A stretch of DNA of 64,000 bases from Hyphomicrobium nitrativorans NL23 (lineage in GTDB: Bacteria; Pseudomonadota; Alphaproteobacteria; Rhizobiales; Hyphomicrobiaceae), in contig NC_022997.1 in the NCBI RefSeq assembly GCF_000503895.1, positions 1,942,501 to 2,006,500 on the forward strand, in the 5' to 3' direction. Shown in pieces: positions 46,056-54,827 of this stretch. The notes under the pieces are model-generated. The model was not told where the DNA came from. It saw nothing but the letters and a program-made list of their open reading frames with translations, and did no database searches. Made by a program: the position numbers and the translations under genes. Every line of letters begins with the position of its first letter. The first letter of the stretch is position 1.

Positions 46056-46964
46056 ATGGCTCCGCCGAGGCTGAGACTGGTGACGAGCGAAGGGACCCTG
46101 AATGCGCCCGAGGCGCAGGAAGCGATCGAGCTTGCGCGTGCGCTGGGCGAAGAGCTGGAGGGGGATGAGAGCGGGTCGTCTTCGGCATCCGTCGAGGGCG
46201 AGGTTCACATCGAAGATGTGCGGATCGTCGAGGCGCTGCTGTTTGCGTCTCCGGTGCCGCTCGACGACACTTGGCTCGCCGGACATCTGCGCCATGGCAG
46301 CGGCATTGCGAACGTGCTGGCAGAGATCAAGGCCGCCTATGCGCCGCGCGGCGTGAACCTCGTGCGGGTGGCGGGAAAATGGGTGCTGCGCACGGCGGAG
46401 GATCTCGGCTACCTGCTCGAACGCTATGCGGTCGAGGAGCGGCGTCTTTCGCGGGCGGCACTCGAAACGCTGTCCATCGTCGCCTACCATCAGCCGGTGA
46501 CGCGCGCGGAGATCGAGGAGATCCGGGGTGTCACGACGTCTGCCGGTACGCTCGATATTCTGATGGAGGCTGGCTGGATCCGGCCGCGCGGGCGCAGGCG
46601 CGCGCCGGGCAAGCCGCTGACGTATGGCACGACGGACAGCTTCCTCGCCCACTTCGGTCTCGACAGCGTCAAGGATCTGCCGGGGCTCTCCGACCTTAAG
46701 GCGCAGGGGCTGCTCGATGGGCATCTGCCGCCGGGCTTCGCCATTCCCGATCCGACCTCCGTTGCGGCGCTGATGCCGGACGAATTGCCGCTCGAAGAAG
46801 CGGGGGAGGATGAAGGCTCGGCCGAGGACGAGGCGTCCGATGCCGAGGCCGACGGCTACGGGGATGACGACGCCGTGCCCGGTGACGGCGACGAGGCCAG
46901 CGACGTCGAGGCCGGGGAGGATCCCGACTTGCCCGGCGACGATCCCGACGCTAAACCGGACTAG
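46056..46964 (+). CDS. scpB: Segregation and condensation protein B
   Basis: Partner of ScpA in the condensin complex. The 302 residues contain VRIVEALLFASPVPL near residue 54, LVRVAGKWVLRTAEDLGYLL near 104, and the second winged helix LSRAALETLSIVAYHQPVTRAEIEEIRGV near 132 with LMEAGWIRPRGRRRAPGKPLTYGTTDSFL near 170. The C-terminal 55 residues form a strongly acidic tail (EDEASDAEADGYGDDDA) absent from many homologs. A palindromic repeat follows in the gap to the next gene. Confidence 0.93.
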   Translation: MAPPRLRLVTSEGTLNAPEAQEAIELARALGEELEGDESGSSSASVEGEVHIEDVRIVEALLFASPVPLDDTWLAGHLRHGSGIANVLAEIKAAYAPRGVNLVRVAGKWVLRTAEDLGYLLERYAVEERRLSRAALETLSIVAYHQPVTRAEIEEIRGVTTSAGTLDILMEAGWIRPRGRRRAPGKPLTYGTTDSFLAHFGLDSVKDLPGLSDLKAQGLLDGHLPPGFAIPDPTSVAALMPDELPLEEAGEDEGSAEDEASDAEADGYGDDDAVPGDGDEASDVEAGEDPDLPGDDPDAKPD

Positions 46965-46979
46965 CACTGTCGACATTGC

Positions 46980-47066
46980 GGCGCTCCCTCACCCGCTCGC
47001 TGCGCTCGCGACCTCTCCCCATCGGGGAGAGGCATAAGGAGCGAGAAAGGCGGGTGAGGGGGCGCC
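46980..47066. repeat. Palindromic interspersed repeat (family R4)
   Basis: Outer arms GGCGCTCCCTCACCCGC (46980-46996) and GCGGGTGAGGGGGCGCC (47050-47066) are inverted with one mismatch. A perfect inner hairpin CCTCTCCCC-ATC-GGGGAGAGG lies near 47012-47032. Such CCCTCACCC/GGGTGAGGG palindromes are widespread in rhizobial genomes. It occupies most of the 133-bp gap after scpB. Confidence 0.75.
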
Positions 47067-47097
47067 GCACGATCAACGCTGGGCGACCGAGACGCAC

Positions 47098-48261
47098 GTG
47101 GCGAACTGGCTTTTCAATAAATCCTCGAACGATGCGGTTTCGAACGTGCTTTCGGAGGGTGGCCCTGTCCGTGCCGGGGCGACGTTCGCCGCCGAACTGC
47201 GCTTCGAAGAGGTCTCGAAGAACTATGGGGAGCGGGCTGCGCTCGCGGGGCTGTCGCTCGACATTGCGCCGGGTGAGGTGTTGTGTCTGCTGGGCCCTTC
47301 CGGCTGCGGGAAGACCACGCTTCTGCGCGTGGCGGCGGGGATCGAGCGTCCGGATGGGGGCCGCGTTCTGATCAACGGGCGGGAGGTCGCGGGGCCTGAG
47401 CGGTTTGTGCAACCCGAGGCGCGCGGCGTTGGCCTGATGTTCCAGGATTTCGCGCTCTTTCCTCATCTCACCATTCTCGAAAACGTGGCGTTCGGCCTCA
47501 AGGCGCTGCCGCGGGCGGAAGCCCGGCGCGAGGCGCTGACCGTGCTCGCGCGTGTGGGGCTTGAGCGGTATGCGGAGCAATATCCGCATATCCTGTCGGG
47601 CGGGCAGCAGCAGCGTGTGGCGCTGGCCCGCGCCATCGTTCCGCGCCCGGCGGTGATGCTGATGGACGAGCCGTTCTCGGGGCTCGACGTCCAACTCCGC
47701 GAGTCCATGCAGCAGGAGACGCTGGCGCTCCTTCGCGAGACGCGCGCGACGACCATGATCGTCACGCACGACCCCGAAGAGGCGATGCGCCTCGGCGATC
47801 GGATCGCGGTCATGCGCGCCGGGCGGCTGGTTCAGGTGGGACGGGCTGAAGACCTCTATCATCGCCCGGCGGAGTTGTTCGTTGCGCGGCTTTTCTCCGA
47901 GATCAACGAGATCGACGTGAAGGTTGCGGCAGGACGGGCCGCGACGCCGTTCGGTCCGGTGGCGGCGCCGGGGCTCGGGGACGGCGAGCGGGCGACGCTT
48001 TGCATCCGCGAGCGGTCCGTCGGGCTAACGGCGGTGCGGGCGAACGGGGGGGGAGAGGCGCAGGGGCTTGCCGGGCGCGTGCGCGACGCGAGGTTTCTCG
48101 GAGACGCGATGCGGCTCGAAGTCGTCGTCGAAGGGTTCGAAGCGCCGCTGAATGTCCGCACACGCGTCGGCCACGATGTCGCAAGGGGGAGCGAGGTGAG
48201 GCTTTGCATCGACCCAAGCGACGTGATCGTTTTTCCGTCGTCGAACGGTAAAGACACTTAA
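47098..48261 (+). CDS. ABC transporter ATP-binding protein (FbpC/PotA-like importer ATPase)
   Basis: Cytoplasmic ATPase of an importer family. The 387 residues have Walker A LGPSGCGKTTLLRVAAG near residue 66, Q-loop LMFQDFALFPHLT, signature LSGGQQQRVALARAI near 167, Walker B AVMLMDEPFSGLD near 187, and a switch His in IVTHDPEEAMRLGD, then a TOBE-like C-terminal domain. The GTG start at 47098 is uncertain; the conserved domain begins about 35 residues in. No permease or binding protein is next to it, so it is an orphan ATPase. The substrate is unknown. Confidence 0.85.
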   Translation: MANWLFNKSSNDAVSNVLSEGGPVRAGATFAAELRFEEVSKNYGERAALAGLSLDIAPGEVLCLLGPSGCGKTTLLRVAAGIERPDGGRVLINGREVAGPERFVQPEARGVGLMFQDFALFPHLTILENVAFGLKALPRAEARREALTVLARVGLERYAEQYPHILSGGQQQRVALARAIVPRPAVMLMDEPFSGLDVQLRESMQQETLALLRETRATTMIVTHDPEEAMRLGDRIAVMRAGRLVQVGRAEDLYHRPAELFVARLFSEINEIDVKVAAGRAATPFGPVAAPGLGDGERATLCIRERSVGLTAVRANGGGEAQGLAGRVRDARFLGDAMRLEVVVEGFEAPLNVRTRVGHDVARGSEVRLCIDPSDVIVFPSSNGKDT

Positions 48262-48479
48262 ATCTCAAAGGATTGGAGCAAGGGTTCCGCCGCCGAGGCG
48301 CGCTTGCGACGGGGGGGTAATTCTGCAATAGTGCGTCGGCGAAACATGCGGTCTCTTACGCCGCGCGCGTGCCTCCGGCCCCGGGAATTGTTTTCGGATA
48401 AGAGGCACGACAAAACAAAGGACTAGTGTCTTTCGGCATCTCGGATGAATGCTGAAATGATACTGGAGGAGGTATTCCC

Positions 48480-48704
48480 ATGGGGTTGAGTGCGACCCAT
48501 CTCTTGATCCTTCTGCTCGTCGTCGTTCTCCTGTTCGGCCGTAACAAGATTTCGGACCTGATGGGCGACGTGGCGCGTGGCATCAAGAGCTTCAAGAAGG
48601 GTTTGGCCGAGGAGGAGGCATCGCCGCCGTCTCCGGCCGATCCCAAGGTGATCGACAACGCCGCGCAGGAAGCCGCCGAACGCGACAGGTCGAAGGCGGG
48701 CTAA
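48480..48704 (+). CDS. tatA: Sec-independent protein translocase TatA
   Basis: Pore-forming subunit of the twin-arginine export system. The 74 residues have an N-terminal membrane helix ([13 protein letters not shown]), the hinge [24 protein letters not shown], an amphipathic helix and a polar tail. A strong GGAGGAGG ribosome site precedes the ATG at 48480. It leads tatB and tatC, so all three are one operon. Confidence 0.93.
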   Translation: MGLSATHLLILLLVVVLLFGRNKISDLMGDVARGIKSFKKGLAEEEASPPSPADPKVIDNAAQEAAERDRSKAG

Positions 48705-48818
48705 GGCCGGTTCCGCTCGCTGGAGCGTGCTTGCGCGGCCCAAGGCCGCGAACGCGTGCTCTCAGTGGCCGTGCTGTGGGCCTGGTCCGCGCTCGCTTTT
48801 TCCGGGTTGGACGATCAG

Positions 48819-49328
48819 ATGTTCGAAGTCAGTTGGAGCGAGATTCTTATCCTCGGCGTCGTCACGCTTTTGCTCGTGGGGCCGAAGGAACTGCCGCGCT
48901 TTCTTTCCTCGCTTGGCCGCCACCTCGGCGTGATCCGCAAACACGCCAACGAGTTCAAGGCCGTGTTCGAGCAGGCCATGCGTGAGGCCGAGATGGACAG
49001 CATCAAGCAGGAAATACGGGACATCGGCGACGGCGTGAAGAAGTCGTTCGACGATGCGACGCGCTCCGTCGATAGCGCGAAGGCGGCCATGCGCGTGGAT
49101 CTCAATGCCAACACCGGCGTTCAGCCCAAGCCCGAGAGCCTTGCTAAAGCCGAAGCGAAGGCCGCCGAGGCCAAGGCCATCGCAGATGCTTCGGCTGCTG
49201 AGGAGCCGACGGAGGGCCAGCCGGACGCCGTCATTCCCGAGCGCGAGTTCGGAGTGCCGTCGTCGCCCGTTGCCGACGAACCCGTTCACGCCGAACGTCC
49301 GGCGGACGCTCCGAAGGGGTCCGGCTGA
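48819..49328 (+). CDS. tatB: Sec-independent protein translocase TatB
   Basis: Recognition partner of TatC. The start at 48819 reads MFEVSWSEILILGVVTLLLVGPKELPRFLSSLGRHLGVIR, the TatB form with the Glu in the first helix and the GPKELP hinge; an in-frame GTG at 48756 would add a second helix not typical of TatB. Of 169 residues, 1-22 form the membrane helix, a long amphipathic helix follows, and the last 60 are Pro/Ala/Glu-rich. The stop overlaps the tatC ATG (TGATG). Confidence 0.9.
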   Translation: MFEVSWSEILILGVVTLLLVGPKELPRFLSSLGRHLGVIRKHANEFKAVFEQAMREAEMDSIKQEIRDIGDGVKKSFDDATRSVDSAKAAMRVDLNANTGVQPKPESLAKAEAKAAEAKAIADASAAEEPTEGQPDAVIPEREFGVPSSPVADEPVHAERPADAPKGSG

Positions 49329-50143
49329 TGCAGGATAGCACTCCCAGCTCCGGCCAGGACGACATCGAAGCGTCGAAGGCGCCGCTGCTCGATCACCTGA
49401 TCGAGCTGCGCCAACGGTTGATCTATTCGGTTGCCGCGTTTTTCGTGATGTTCCTGCTGTGCTTCACAATCGCGCGCACGATCTACGACGTGCTCGTGTG
49501 GCCCTACGTTTGGGTTTCGGGGGAGCACCAGGTGCGGCTGATCGCGACGCACTTCCTGGAGCAGATCTTCACGCACCTGAAACTCGCGCTGTTCGGCGCG
49601 GCGTTCCTGTCGTTTCCGGTGGTGGCGACGCAGGTCTACAAATTCGTTGCGCCCGGTCTCTACAAGACCGAGCGCGCGGCGTTCCGGCCCTATCTGATCG
49701 CGACGCCGATCTTCTTCATCCTCGGCGCGATGGTCGTCTACTTCATCGCGATGCCGATCCTGATCCGCTTCTCGATGGGGCTTGCGCAGTCGGCGAGCGA
49801 GGGATCGGCGGCGATCGAGCTGATGCCGAAGGTGTCGGAATACCTGTCGCTGATCATGACGCTGATCTTCGGGTTCGGCATCTGCTTCCAGCTCCCGGTC
49901 GTGCTGACGCTGCTTGCGCGCATCGGCGTGGTGACGTCCGACATGCTGCGCAACGGGCGGCGCTTTGCTATCGTCGGCATCTTTGCGGTTGCGGCCGTGA
50001 TGACGCCGCCGGACGCGATCAGCATGATCATCATGGCGCTGCCTACGACGCTGCTTTACGAGCTCGCCATCGTTTCGGTGGCCTGGGTCGAGAAGCAGCA
50101 GGCCGCCAAGGAGGCCGCCGAAGCGGCAGCCAAGACCACCTGA
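49328..50143 (+). CDS. tatC: Sec-independent protein translocase TatC
   Basis: Six-helix receptor for twin-arginine signal peptides. The 271 residues start with KAPLLDHLIELRQRLIYSV near residue 19, the conserved N-terminal helix. Next come LFGAAFLSFPVVATQVYKFVAPGLYKTER with the conserved FPEFYPL-like loop, RRFAIVGIFAVAAVMTPPDAISM near 215 and LYELAIVSV. It overlaps tatB by one base. The 208 bp after it hold an R2 repeat and then serS. Confidence 0.95.
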   Translation: MQDSTPSSGQDDIEASKAPLLDHLIELRQRLIYSVAAFFVMFLLCFTIARTIYDVLVWPYVWVSGEHQVRLIATHFLEQIFTHLKLALFGAAFLSFPVVATQVYKFVAPGLYKTERAAFRPYLIATPIFFILGAMVVYFIAMPILIRFSMGLAQSASEGSAAIELMPKVSEYLSLIMTLIFGFGICFQLPVVLTLLARIGVVTSDMLRNGRRFAIVGIFAVAAVMTPPDAISMIIMALPTTLLYELAIVSVAWVEKQQAAKEAAEAAAKTT

Positions 50144-50202
50144 CGCACCGGGCTACGAAACGAGTACGTGCGGCCGCCTGGACCTCTGTCGTCTCGCGCC
50201 TT

Positions 50203-50331
50203 ATAGAGCGTGATCAGTCTTCACTGAATCGAGATCACGCTCTATCTCTTTGGTGAGACCTATGATTCACACTTCAGGCTGATAGGGCCTGAAATGATCA
50301 TGGTCTAGCTCTCGGGACCTCGCAAAACCAA
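50203..50331. repeat. R2 palindromic repeat between tatC and serS
   Basis: A 13-bp perfect inverted repeat, ATAGAGCGTGATC (50203-50215) and GATCACGCTCTAT (50233-50245), is followed by a second hairpin CTTCAGGC-TGATAG-GGCCTGAA near 50273-50292 and ATGATCATGGTCT. The same two modules occur at 62452-62727. It may act as terminator or RNA end-stabiliser of tatABC. Confidence 0.75.
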
Positions 50332-50351
50332 CGACGCCAAGGACGGGCCAC

Positions 50352-51638
50352 GTGTTCGACATCAAGTGGATTCGAGAGAATGCTAGAGCCTTCGACGAGG
50401 GCCTGAAGAACCGCGGCCTGGAGCCGGTGAGCGCGAAGCTCCTGGAACTCGACGAGGCGCGCCGCCGGCATCTCACGAAGTTGCAGGACGCGCAGAGCCG
50501 CCGCAACGCGGCGTCCAAGGAGATTGGCAAGGCCAAGGGCGCGAAGGACGAGGCGCTGGCCAGCAAGCTGATGGCGGAGGTGGCCGAGCTGAAGGAGGTC
50601 ATCCAGTCGGGCGAGGAGGAGGAGCGTCAGCTTATCCACGCGCTCGAAGAGGCGCTCTCGGTGATCCCGAACACGCCGCGCGAGGACGTGCCCGTCGGCG
50701 CGGACGAAACGGAGAACGTCGAAGTGCGCCGTGTCGGCGCACCGCCCAAGTTCGACTTCACGGCGAAGCAGCATTTCGAGATCGGCGAAGCGCTGGGGTT
50801 GATGGACTTCGAGACGGCGGGCAAGGTTTCGGGCGCGCGGTTCGTCTATCTCAAGGGTGCGCTCGCGCGGCTCGAACGGGCGCTTGGGAGCTTCATGCTC
50901 GATCTCCAGACCGACACGTTCGGCTATTCGGAAACGAACCCGCCGCTGCTGGTGCGTGACGATGCGGCGTTCGGTACCGGCAACCTGCCGAAGTTCGCGG
51001 AGGATCTTTTTAAGACGGAGAACGGTTACTGGCTGATCCCCACGGCCGAAGTGTCACTCACCAACATGGTGCGCGAGCAGATCCTGGACGAGGACGCGCT
51101 GCCGATGCGGCTCACGGCATGGACGCCGTGCTTCCGCTCGGAAGCGGGGGCTGCGGGGCGCGATACGCGCGGCATGATCCGCCAGCATCAGTTTTCCAAA
51201 GTGGAACTCGTCTCCATCACCACGCCGGAACAGAGCCTCGACGAGCACGAGCGCATGACGGCGTGCGCGGAAGAGGTGCTGCGCCGGCTCGGGCTCGCCT
51301 ATCGCACGGTGATGCTCTGCACGGGCGACATGGGGTTCGCGTCGCAGCGGACCTACGACATCGAGGTGTGGCTGCCGGGGCAGGACGCCTACCGCGAGAT
51401 TTCGTCGTGCTCGGTGTGCGGCGATTTCCAGGCCCGGCGCATGGGCGCGCGCTATCGCGACAAGGCGAGCAAAGAGGTGCGCTTCGTGCACACGCTGAAC
51501 GGCTCGGGTCTTGCGGTGGGGCGGACGCTCGTGGCCGTGCTGGAAAATTACCAGCAGGCCGACGGGTCCGTCATAATCCCCGAGGTGTTGCAGCCTTATA
51601 TGGGCGGCATCACGCGGATCGAGCGGCCGGTGGGCTAA
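50352..51638 (+). CDS. serS: Seryl-tRNA synthetase
   Basis: Class II synthetase for tRNA-Ser. The 428 residues begin with [22 protein letters not shown] from a GTG start at 50352. A coiled-coil tRNA-binding arm (residues 35-95) follows. Motif 2 is [29 protein letters not shown] near 258, and motif 3 is [37 protein letters not shown] near 383. It lies between tatC and surE as in many alphaproteobacteria. Confidence 0.96.
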   Translation: MFDIKWIRENARAFDEGLKNRGLEPVSAKLLELDEARRRHLTKLQDAQSRRNAASKEIGKAKGAKDEALASKLMAEVAELKEVIQSGEEEERQLIHALEEALSVIPNTPREDVPVGADETENVEVRRVGAPPKFDFTAKQHFEIGEALGLMDFETAGKVSGARFVYLKGALARLERALGSFMLDLQTDTFGYSETNPPLLVRDDAAFGTGNLPKFAEDLFKTENGYWLIPTAEVSLTNMVREQILDEDALPMRLTAWTPCFRSEAGAAGRDTRGMIRQHQFSKVELVSITTPEQSLDEHERMTACAEEVLRRLGLAYRTVMLCTGDMGFASQRTYDIEVWLPGQDAYREISSCSVCGDFQARRMGARYRDKASKEVRFVHTLNGSGLAVGRTLVAVLENYQQADGSVIIPEVLQPYMGGITRIERPVG

Positions 51639-51783
51639 GCGGCGTGCCGCCAGCGGCCTTGACGGGTGTGTTAGACTTGAACGGCTCTGGGTCCCGGATC
51701 GCGAGGCGGGACACGGTGGCAGGTTCGATCGGCAGGCCTTCCGGCCGCCTCGCGTCCGGGATGACAGTGGGTAACGGCTGAAC

Positions 51784-52578
51784 ATGCGCATTCTGGTGAC
51801 CAACGACGATGGAGCGGGCGCGCACGGGCTTTCCGTGCTGCATCAGATCGCGCGTCAGCTTTCGGACGACGTGTGGATCGTGGCGCCCGAGACGAACCAG
51901 AGCGGGGCCTCGCACGCGCTCACGCTTCAAGTGCCGCTGCGCTATCGCGAGGTTGGCGAGCGGGCCTTCGCCGTGCGCGGAACGCCGGCCGATTGCGTGA
52001 TCATGGGCGTGAAGCACGTGCTCAAGGATCGGGCTCCGGATCTCGTGCTTTCAGGCGTCAATCATGGCGCGAACCTTGCCGAGGACGTGACCTATTCCGG
52101 CACCATCGCAGGGGCCATGGAAGGCACGCTGCTCGGCATCCGCTCCATCGCCATGAGCCTCACCATCGGGTTCGACCCGGAAGGCAAGCAGCATTGGAAG
52201 ACGCCGCTTACGTATGGCGCACGTCTCGTCGAGCAATTGCTCGCGAACGACTGGCCGGCGGGTACGCTGATGAACGTGAACTATCCCGATCTCGCGCCGG
52301 GCGATGTCCGGGGCATTGCCGCGACGCGCCAGGGCCGCCGCGACCAGGGCGGTCTCAAGATCGAAGAACGCAGCGACACGTGGGGCACACCCTACTTCTG
52401 GGTGGGCTTTTCGCATCGCCGCTCCGATCCCGTGGAGGGGACGGACCTGCGTGCCATTGCGGACGGCATGATTTCCGTGACGCCGCTCTATCTCAACCTC
52501 ACGCACGAGGCGACGCGCGAGGCGCTCGGCCAGACGCTGGCGCTGGATGGCGCCGGGCGTCTCAAGGATGCGGGCTGA
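51784..52578 (+). CDS. surE: 5'/3'-nucleotidase SurE
   Basis: Metal-dependent phosphatase of nucleotides, linked to stationary-phase survival. The 264 residues start with MRILVTNDDGAGAHGL, holding the metal-binding Asp pair; the Ser/Asn loop is QSGASHA near 40. The second metal loop is SGVNHGANLAEDVTYSGTIAGAMEG near residue 85. A Pcm gene usually follows surE, but none does here; the Pcm-like gene is at 24.7 kb. Confidence 0.95.
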   Translation: MRILVTNDDGAGAHGLSVLHQIARQLSDDVWIVAPETNQSGASHALTLQVPLRYREVGERAFAVRGTPADCVIMGVKHVLKDRAPDLVLSGVNHGANLAEDVTYSGTIAGAMEGTLLGIRSIAMSLTIGFDPEGKQHWKTPLTYGARLVEQLLANDWPAGTLMNVNYPDLAPGDVRGIAATRQGRRDQGGLKIEERSDTWGTPYFWVGFSHRRSDPVEGTDLRAIADGMISVTPLYLNLTHEATREALGQTLALDGAGRLKDAG

Positions 52579-52589
52579 CGCTGCAATTT

Positions 52590-52716
52590 AGAGCCATTCC
52601 GGTTTTAGTGAACTCGCGGAATGGCTCTAAGTTTTTGCTTTATCGTGCTTCTTATCGGACACCGCCATCGCATGGCTTCGCCATGACCCGGTTCCCACTT
52701 TTCCGGAAGCACTCTA
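52590..52716. repeat. R3 palindromic repeat with terminator-like start, after surE
   Basis: A perfect 12-bp inverted repeat, AGAGCCATTCCG (52590-52601) and CGGAATGGCTCT (52617-52628), is followed by AAGTTTTTGC, so it can terminate surE. A second part contains CATGGC-TTC-GCCATG (near 52673) and ACCCGGTTCCCACTTTTCCGG, a sequence of a kind frequent in rhizobial intergenic repeats. The CATGGCTTCGCCATG hairpin is shared with family R1. Confidence 0.7.
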
Positions 52717-52870
52717 GGCAACCTTAAGGTCGTCAAGTCGCCGATATTTCTCCGTCATCGCAGCACAATCCACGCGTACTGATAAGGCTCCGGGGCCGGA
52801 ATGTCCGGACAGAGCCGGCTGTCAGCCGTACCACGCCCCACACGAATCGCGTCGCAATGTTCAGCGCGCG

Positions 52871-52885
52871 TTAAGGACCCGTTAA
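52871..52885. promoter_or_regulatory. CtrA-type binding site (TTAA-N7-TTAA)
   Basis: TTAA at 52871-52874 and 52882-52885 are separated by exactly seven bases, matching the CtrA consensus; a third TTAA lies at 52890. The site is 43 bp before the start of the LysM-LytM gene, a promoter-proximal position. In Caulobacter, CtrA controls cell-cycle and division genes. Control here is inferred. Confidence 0.7.
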
Positions 52886-52927
52886 CGAGTTAAGGGTTAC
52901 CTGAAGTGGGTATTTAGGGTGTGTGGC

Positions 52928-54523
52928 ATGTTAAAGTCTTTGCGTAAATGTCATCGATCCTTCGGCGTGTCCGGCGGAGGTTCTGTGCTCGCCGTTGCCG
53001 CTGCGGCCGCGTTGGCGGGGTGCAGCGCGGATATTTCACGCTTCGATCTCGGCAACCCCGACGGCGCGCGCGTCCAGTCCGGCTACGCGCCGTCTGTGGG
53101 CATGAACGGCCGATCCACGTCGTCGGAATTCGGCACGGCCGCTCACGACCGGCCGTCGCAGCGCCCCTCGCAGGTATCGCGCTCCGACCTGCCGCCGCCG
53201 GATGGCCAGTTCACCACCAGCGCGCTCTCGCCTCAGTCGGACTCCTACGGATCGGGATATGGGCACCGGCCCGCGCAGCATCCGAGCCAGCAGGACTACG
53301 GTTCCAACCGCTATCAGTCGCCGTCTTACGGTTCGCCCGCGCCTTCGGGATATGGCGGATCGCGCGATGTCGCGCCCGTGGCCTCCTACGACAGCCGGGG
53401 CGGAGGCGATTCCATCGAGGTTCGCGCTGGCGATACGCTCTACGGTCTCTCGCGCCGCCATGGCGTCTCGGTCAACGACCTGATGCGGGCGAACGGGCTC
53501 ACCTCATCGAACCTTCAGCCCGGCCAGCGTCTCGTGCTGCCGTCCGGCTCCGGTGCATCTCCGCAGCATCAGCCGGGCTACGAGACGCCGCGCGTCGCCG
53601 CTGCGTCCGTCGCGCCTGCGGCTCAGGCGCCGTCGGATTGGAGCGACACGTACACCGTGCAGCCGGGCGACTCGCTTTACGCGATCGCGCGGAGCAACGG
53701 CATCAGCCTTGCCGATCTCGAACGTTACAACGGCATTCAGGACTCGCGGCGCGTGATGCCGGGCACCGTTCTGCGCGTGCCGGGCGAGGCCGGGGCATCG
53801 ACGCAGGTTGCCGAAGTGCCGCCGGCGTATCAGCCGCCTCCGGCCTATCAGGCTCCGGCCGCGCAACAGCCGATGCCGCGGACGACCATCGAAACGCGCC
53901 CGGTGCAGACGCAGGAGCACCGTCCCGCGCAAGAGGCGCGCAATCCAACCGGGACTGTGCGTCTCGGCGACCAGCGCGCGATGCCGCCGGGTTCCACTGC
54001 GCAGCAGCCGACCCTGCTTAACGGAGCGAGCACGCCGCCGGCGAACGGCGAGCAGCAGCGCGTTGCGCGTCTGGAAACGCCGGGTTCGGCGAGCGATGCC
54101 GTTTCGCCCTCGGCCCCGCAGCACTCCGGGTCCGTGGCGGGTTCGAGCAAGCTCCGCTGGCCTGTGGTGGGCAAAGTGGTCGGCGGTTTCGGACCGCGTC
54201 CCGACGGCACGCACAACGACGGCGTGAATCTCTCGGCGCCGATGGGCACGGACATTCACGCGGCTGAAAACGGCGTGGTGGCGTATGCGGGCGACGAGCT
54301 CAAGGGTTACGGCAACCTCGTTCTGATCCGCCACGACAATGGCTGGGTGACCGCCTACGCGCACGCCGACGAAATTCTCGTCAAGCGCGGCGACCGCATC
54401 AACCGCGGGCAGGTGATCGCGAAGGTCGGCCGCACGGGTCAGGTGGATCAGCCGCAGCTTCACTTCGAGCTGAGGCAGGGCCAGAAGCCCGTCGATCCGA
54501 CGCCGTTCATGGAAAGAATCTGA
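52928..54523 (+). CDS. LysM and LytM (M23-like) domain lipoprotein, NlpD/DipM-like
   Basis: Predicted envelope protein acting in cell separation. A lipobox AALAGCS gives Cys as the lipid-bearing residue near 32. Two LysM repeats follow, IEVRAGDTLYGLSRRHGVSVNDLMRANGL near 160 and YTVQPGDSLYAIARSNGISLADLERYNGI near 240. A Pro/Gln linker leads to the C-terminal LytM domain near 415-531. Three of its zinc-ligand positions are changed: NDGVN in place of HxGxD, and QLH in place of HLH. So it is probably a non-catalytic activator, as NlpD and DipM are. ATG at 52928 was taken. Confidence 0.9.
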   Translation: MLKSLRKCHRSFGVSGGGSVLAVAAAAALAGCSADISRFDLGNPDGARVQSGYAPSVGMNGRSTSSEFGTAAHDRPSQRPSQVSRSDLPPPDGQFTTSALSPQSDSYGSGYGHRPAQHPSQQDYGSNRYQSPSYGSPAPSGYGGSRDVAPVASYDSRGGGDSIEVRAGDTLYGLSRRHGVSVNDLMRANGLTSSNLQPGQRLVLPSGSGASPQHQPGYETPRVAAASVAPAAQAPSDWSDTYTVQPGDSLYAIARSNGISLADLERYNGIQDSRRVMPGTVLRVPGEAGASTQVAEVPPAYQPPPAYQAPAAQQPMPRTTIETRPVQTQEHRPAQEARNPTGTVRLGDQRAMPPGSTAQQPTLLNGASTPPANGEQQRVARLETPGSASDAVSPSAPQHSGSVAGSSKLRWPVVGKVVGGFGPRPDGTHNDGVNLSAPMGTDIHAAENGVVAYAGDELKGYGNLVLIRHDNGWVTAYAHADEILVKRGDRINRGQVIAKVGRTGQVDQPQLHFELRQGQKPVDPTPFMERI

Positions 54524-54827
54524 TTTCGCTCACGCGCCGTACCGCGCGGCTTCCGCCGCGCTGGCGCTCCGCGGGGGCGGGGCAGTCCATGCGGAGCATG
54601 GCTTCGCCATGACCCCCGGGTCGCGTTGCTCCCGGGCTGCTGCGCAGCCGGATATGTTTTCGCTTACGGCCTTTTCGCGCCCTCCGCGGGGACGGCGCTC
54701 GCGCCGGGTCGCGTTGCTCCTGAGCGCCTGCGGTGCTGGGCGTTGGTGGGGTATGCGAAGCTTGGCTCCGCCAAGACGCTCCCGGGCTGCTGCGCAGCCG
54801 AAGCGGTGCGTGCGTCTACTTATTCGC
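54524..54827. repeat. R1 repeat array, two degenerate units, between convergent genes
   Basis: Fills the whole 304-bp gap after the LysM-LytM gene. It holds CATGGC-TTC-GCCATG near 54597, then GGGTCGCGTTGCTCCCGGGC and CTGCTGCGCAGCCG. A second unit has CGGCGC-TC-GCGCCG (54693-54706), the same GGGTCGCGTTGCTCC, CTTGGC-TCC-GCCAAG near 54769 and another GGCTGCTGCGCAGCC. TTCGCTCA/TTCGCTTA words mark unit borders (54526, 54659, 54823). No gene is seen. Confidence 0.75.

Noticed and set aside
48756-48818. Upstream GTG start for tatB adding a hydrophobic stretch
   Set aside because: It would place a second helix before the canonical TatB start MFEVSW; the ATG at 48819 fits the family.
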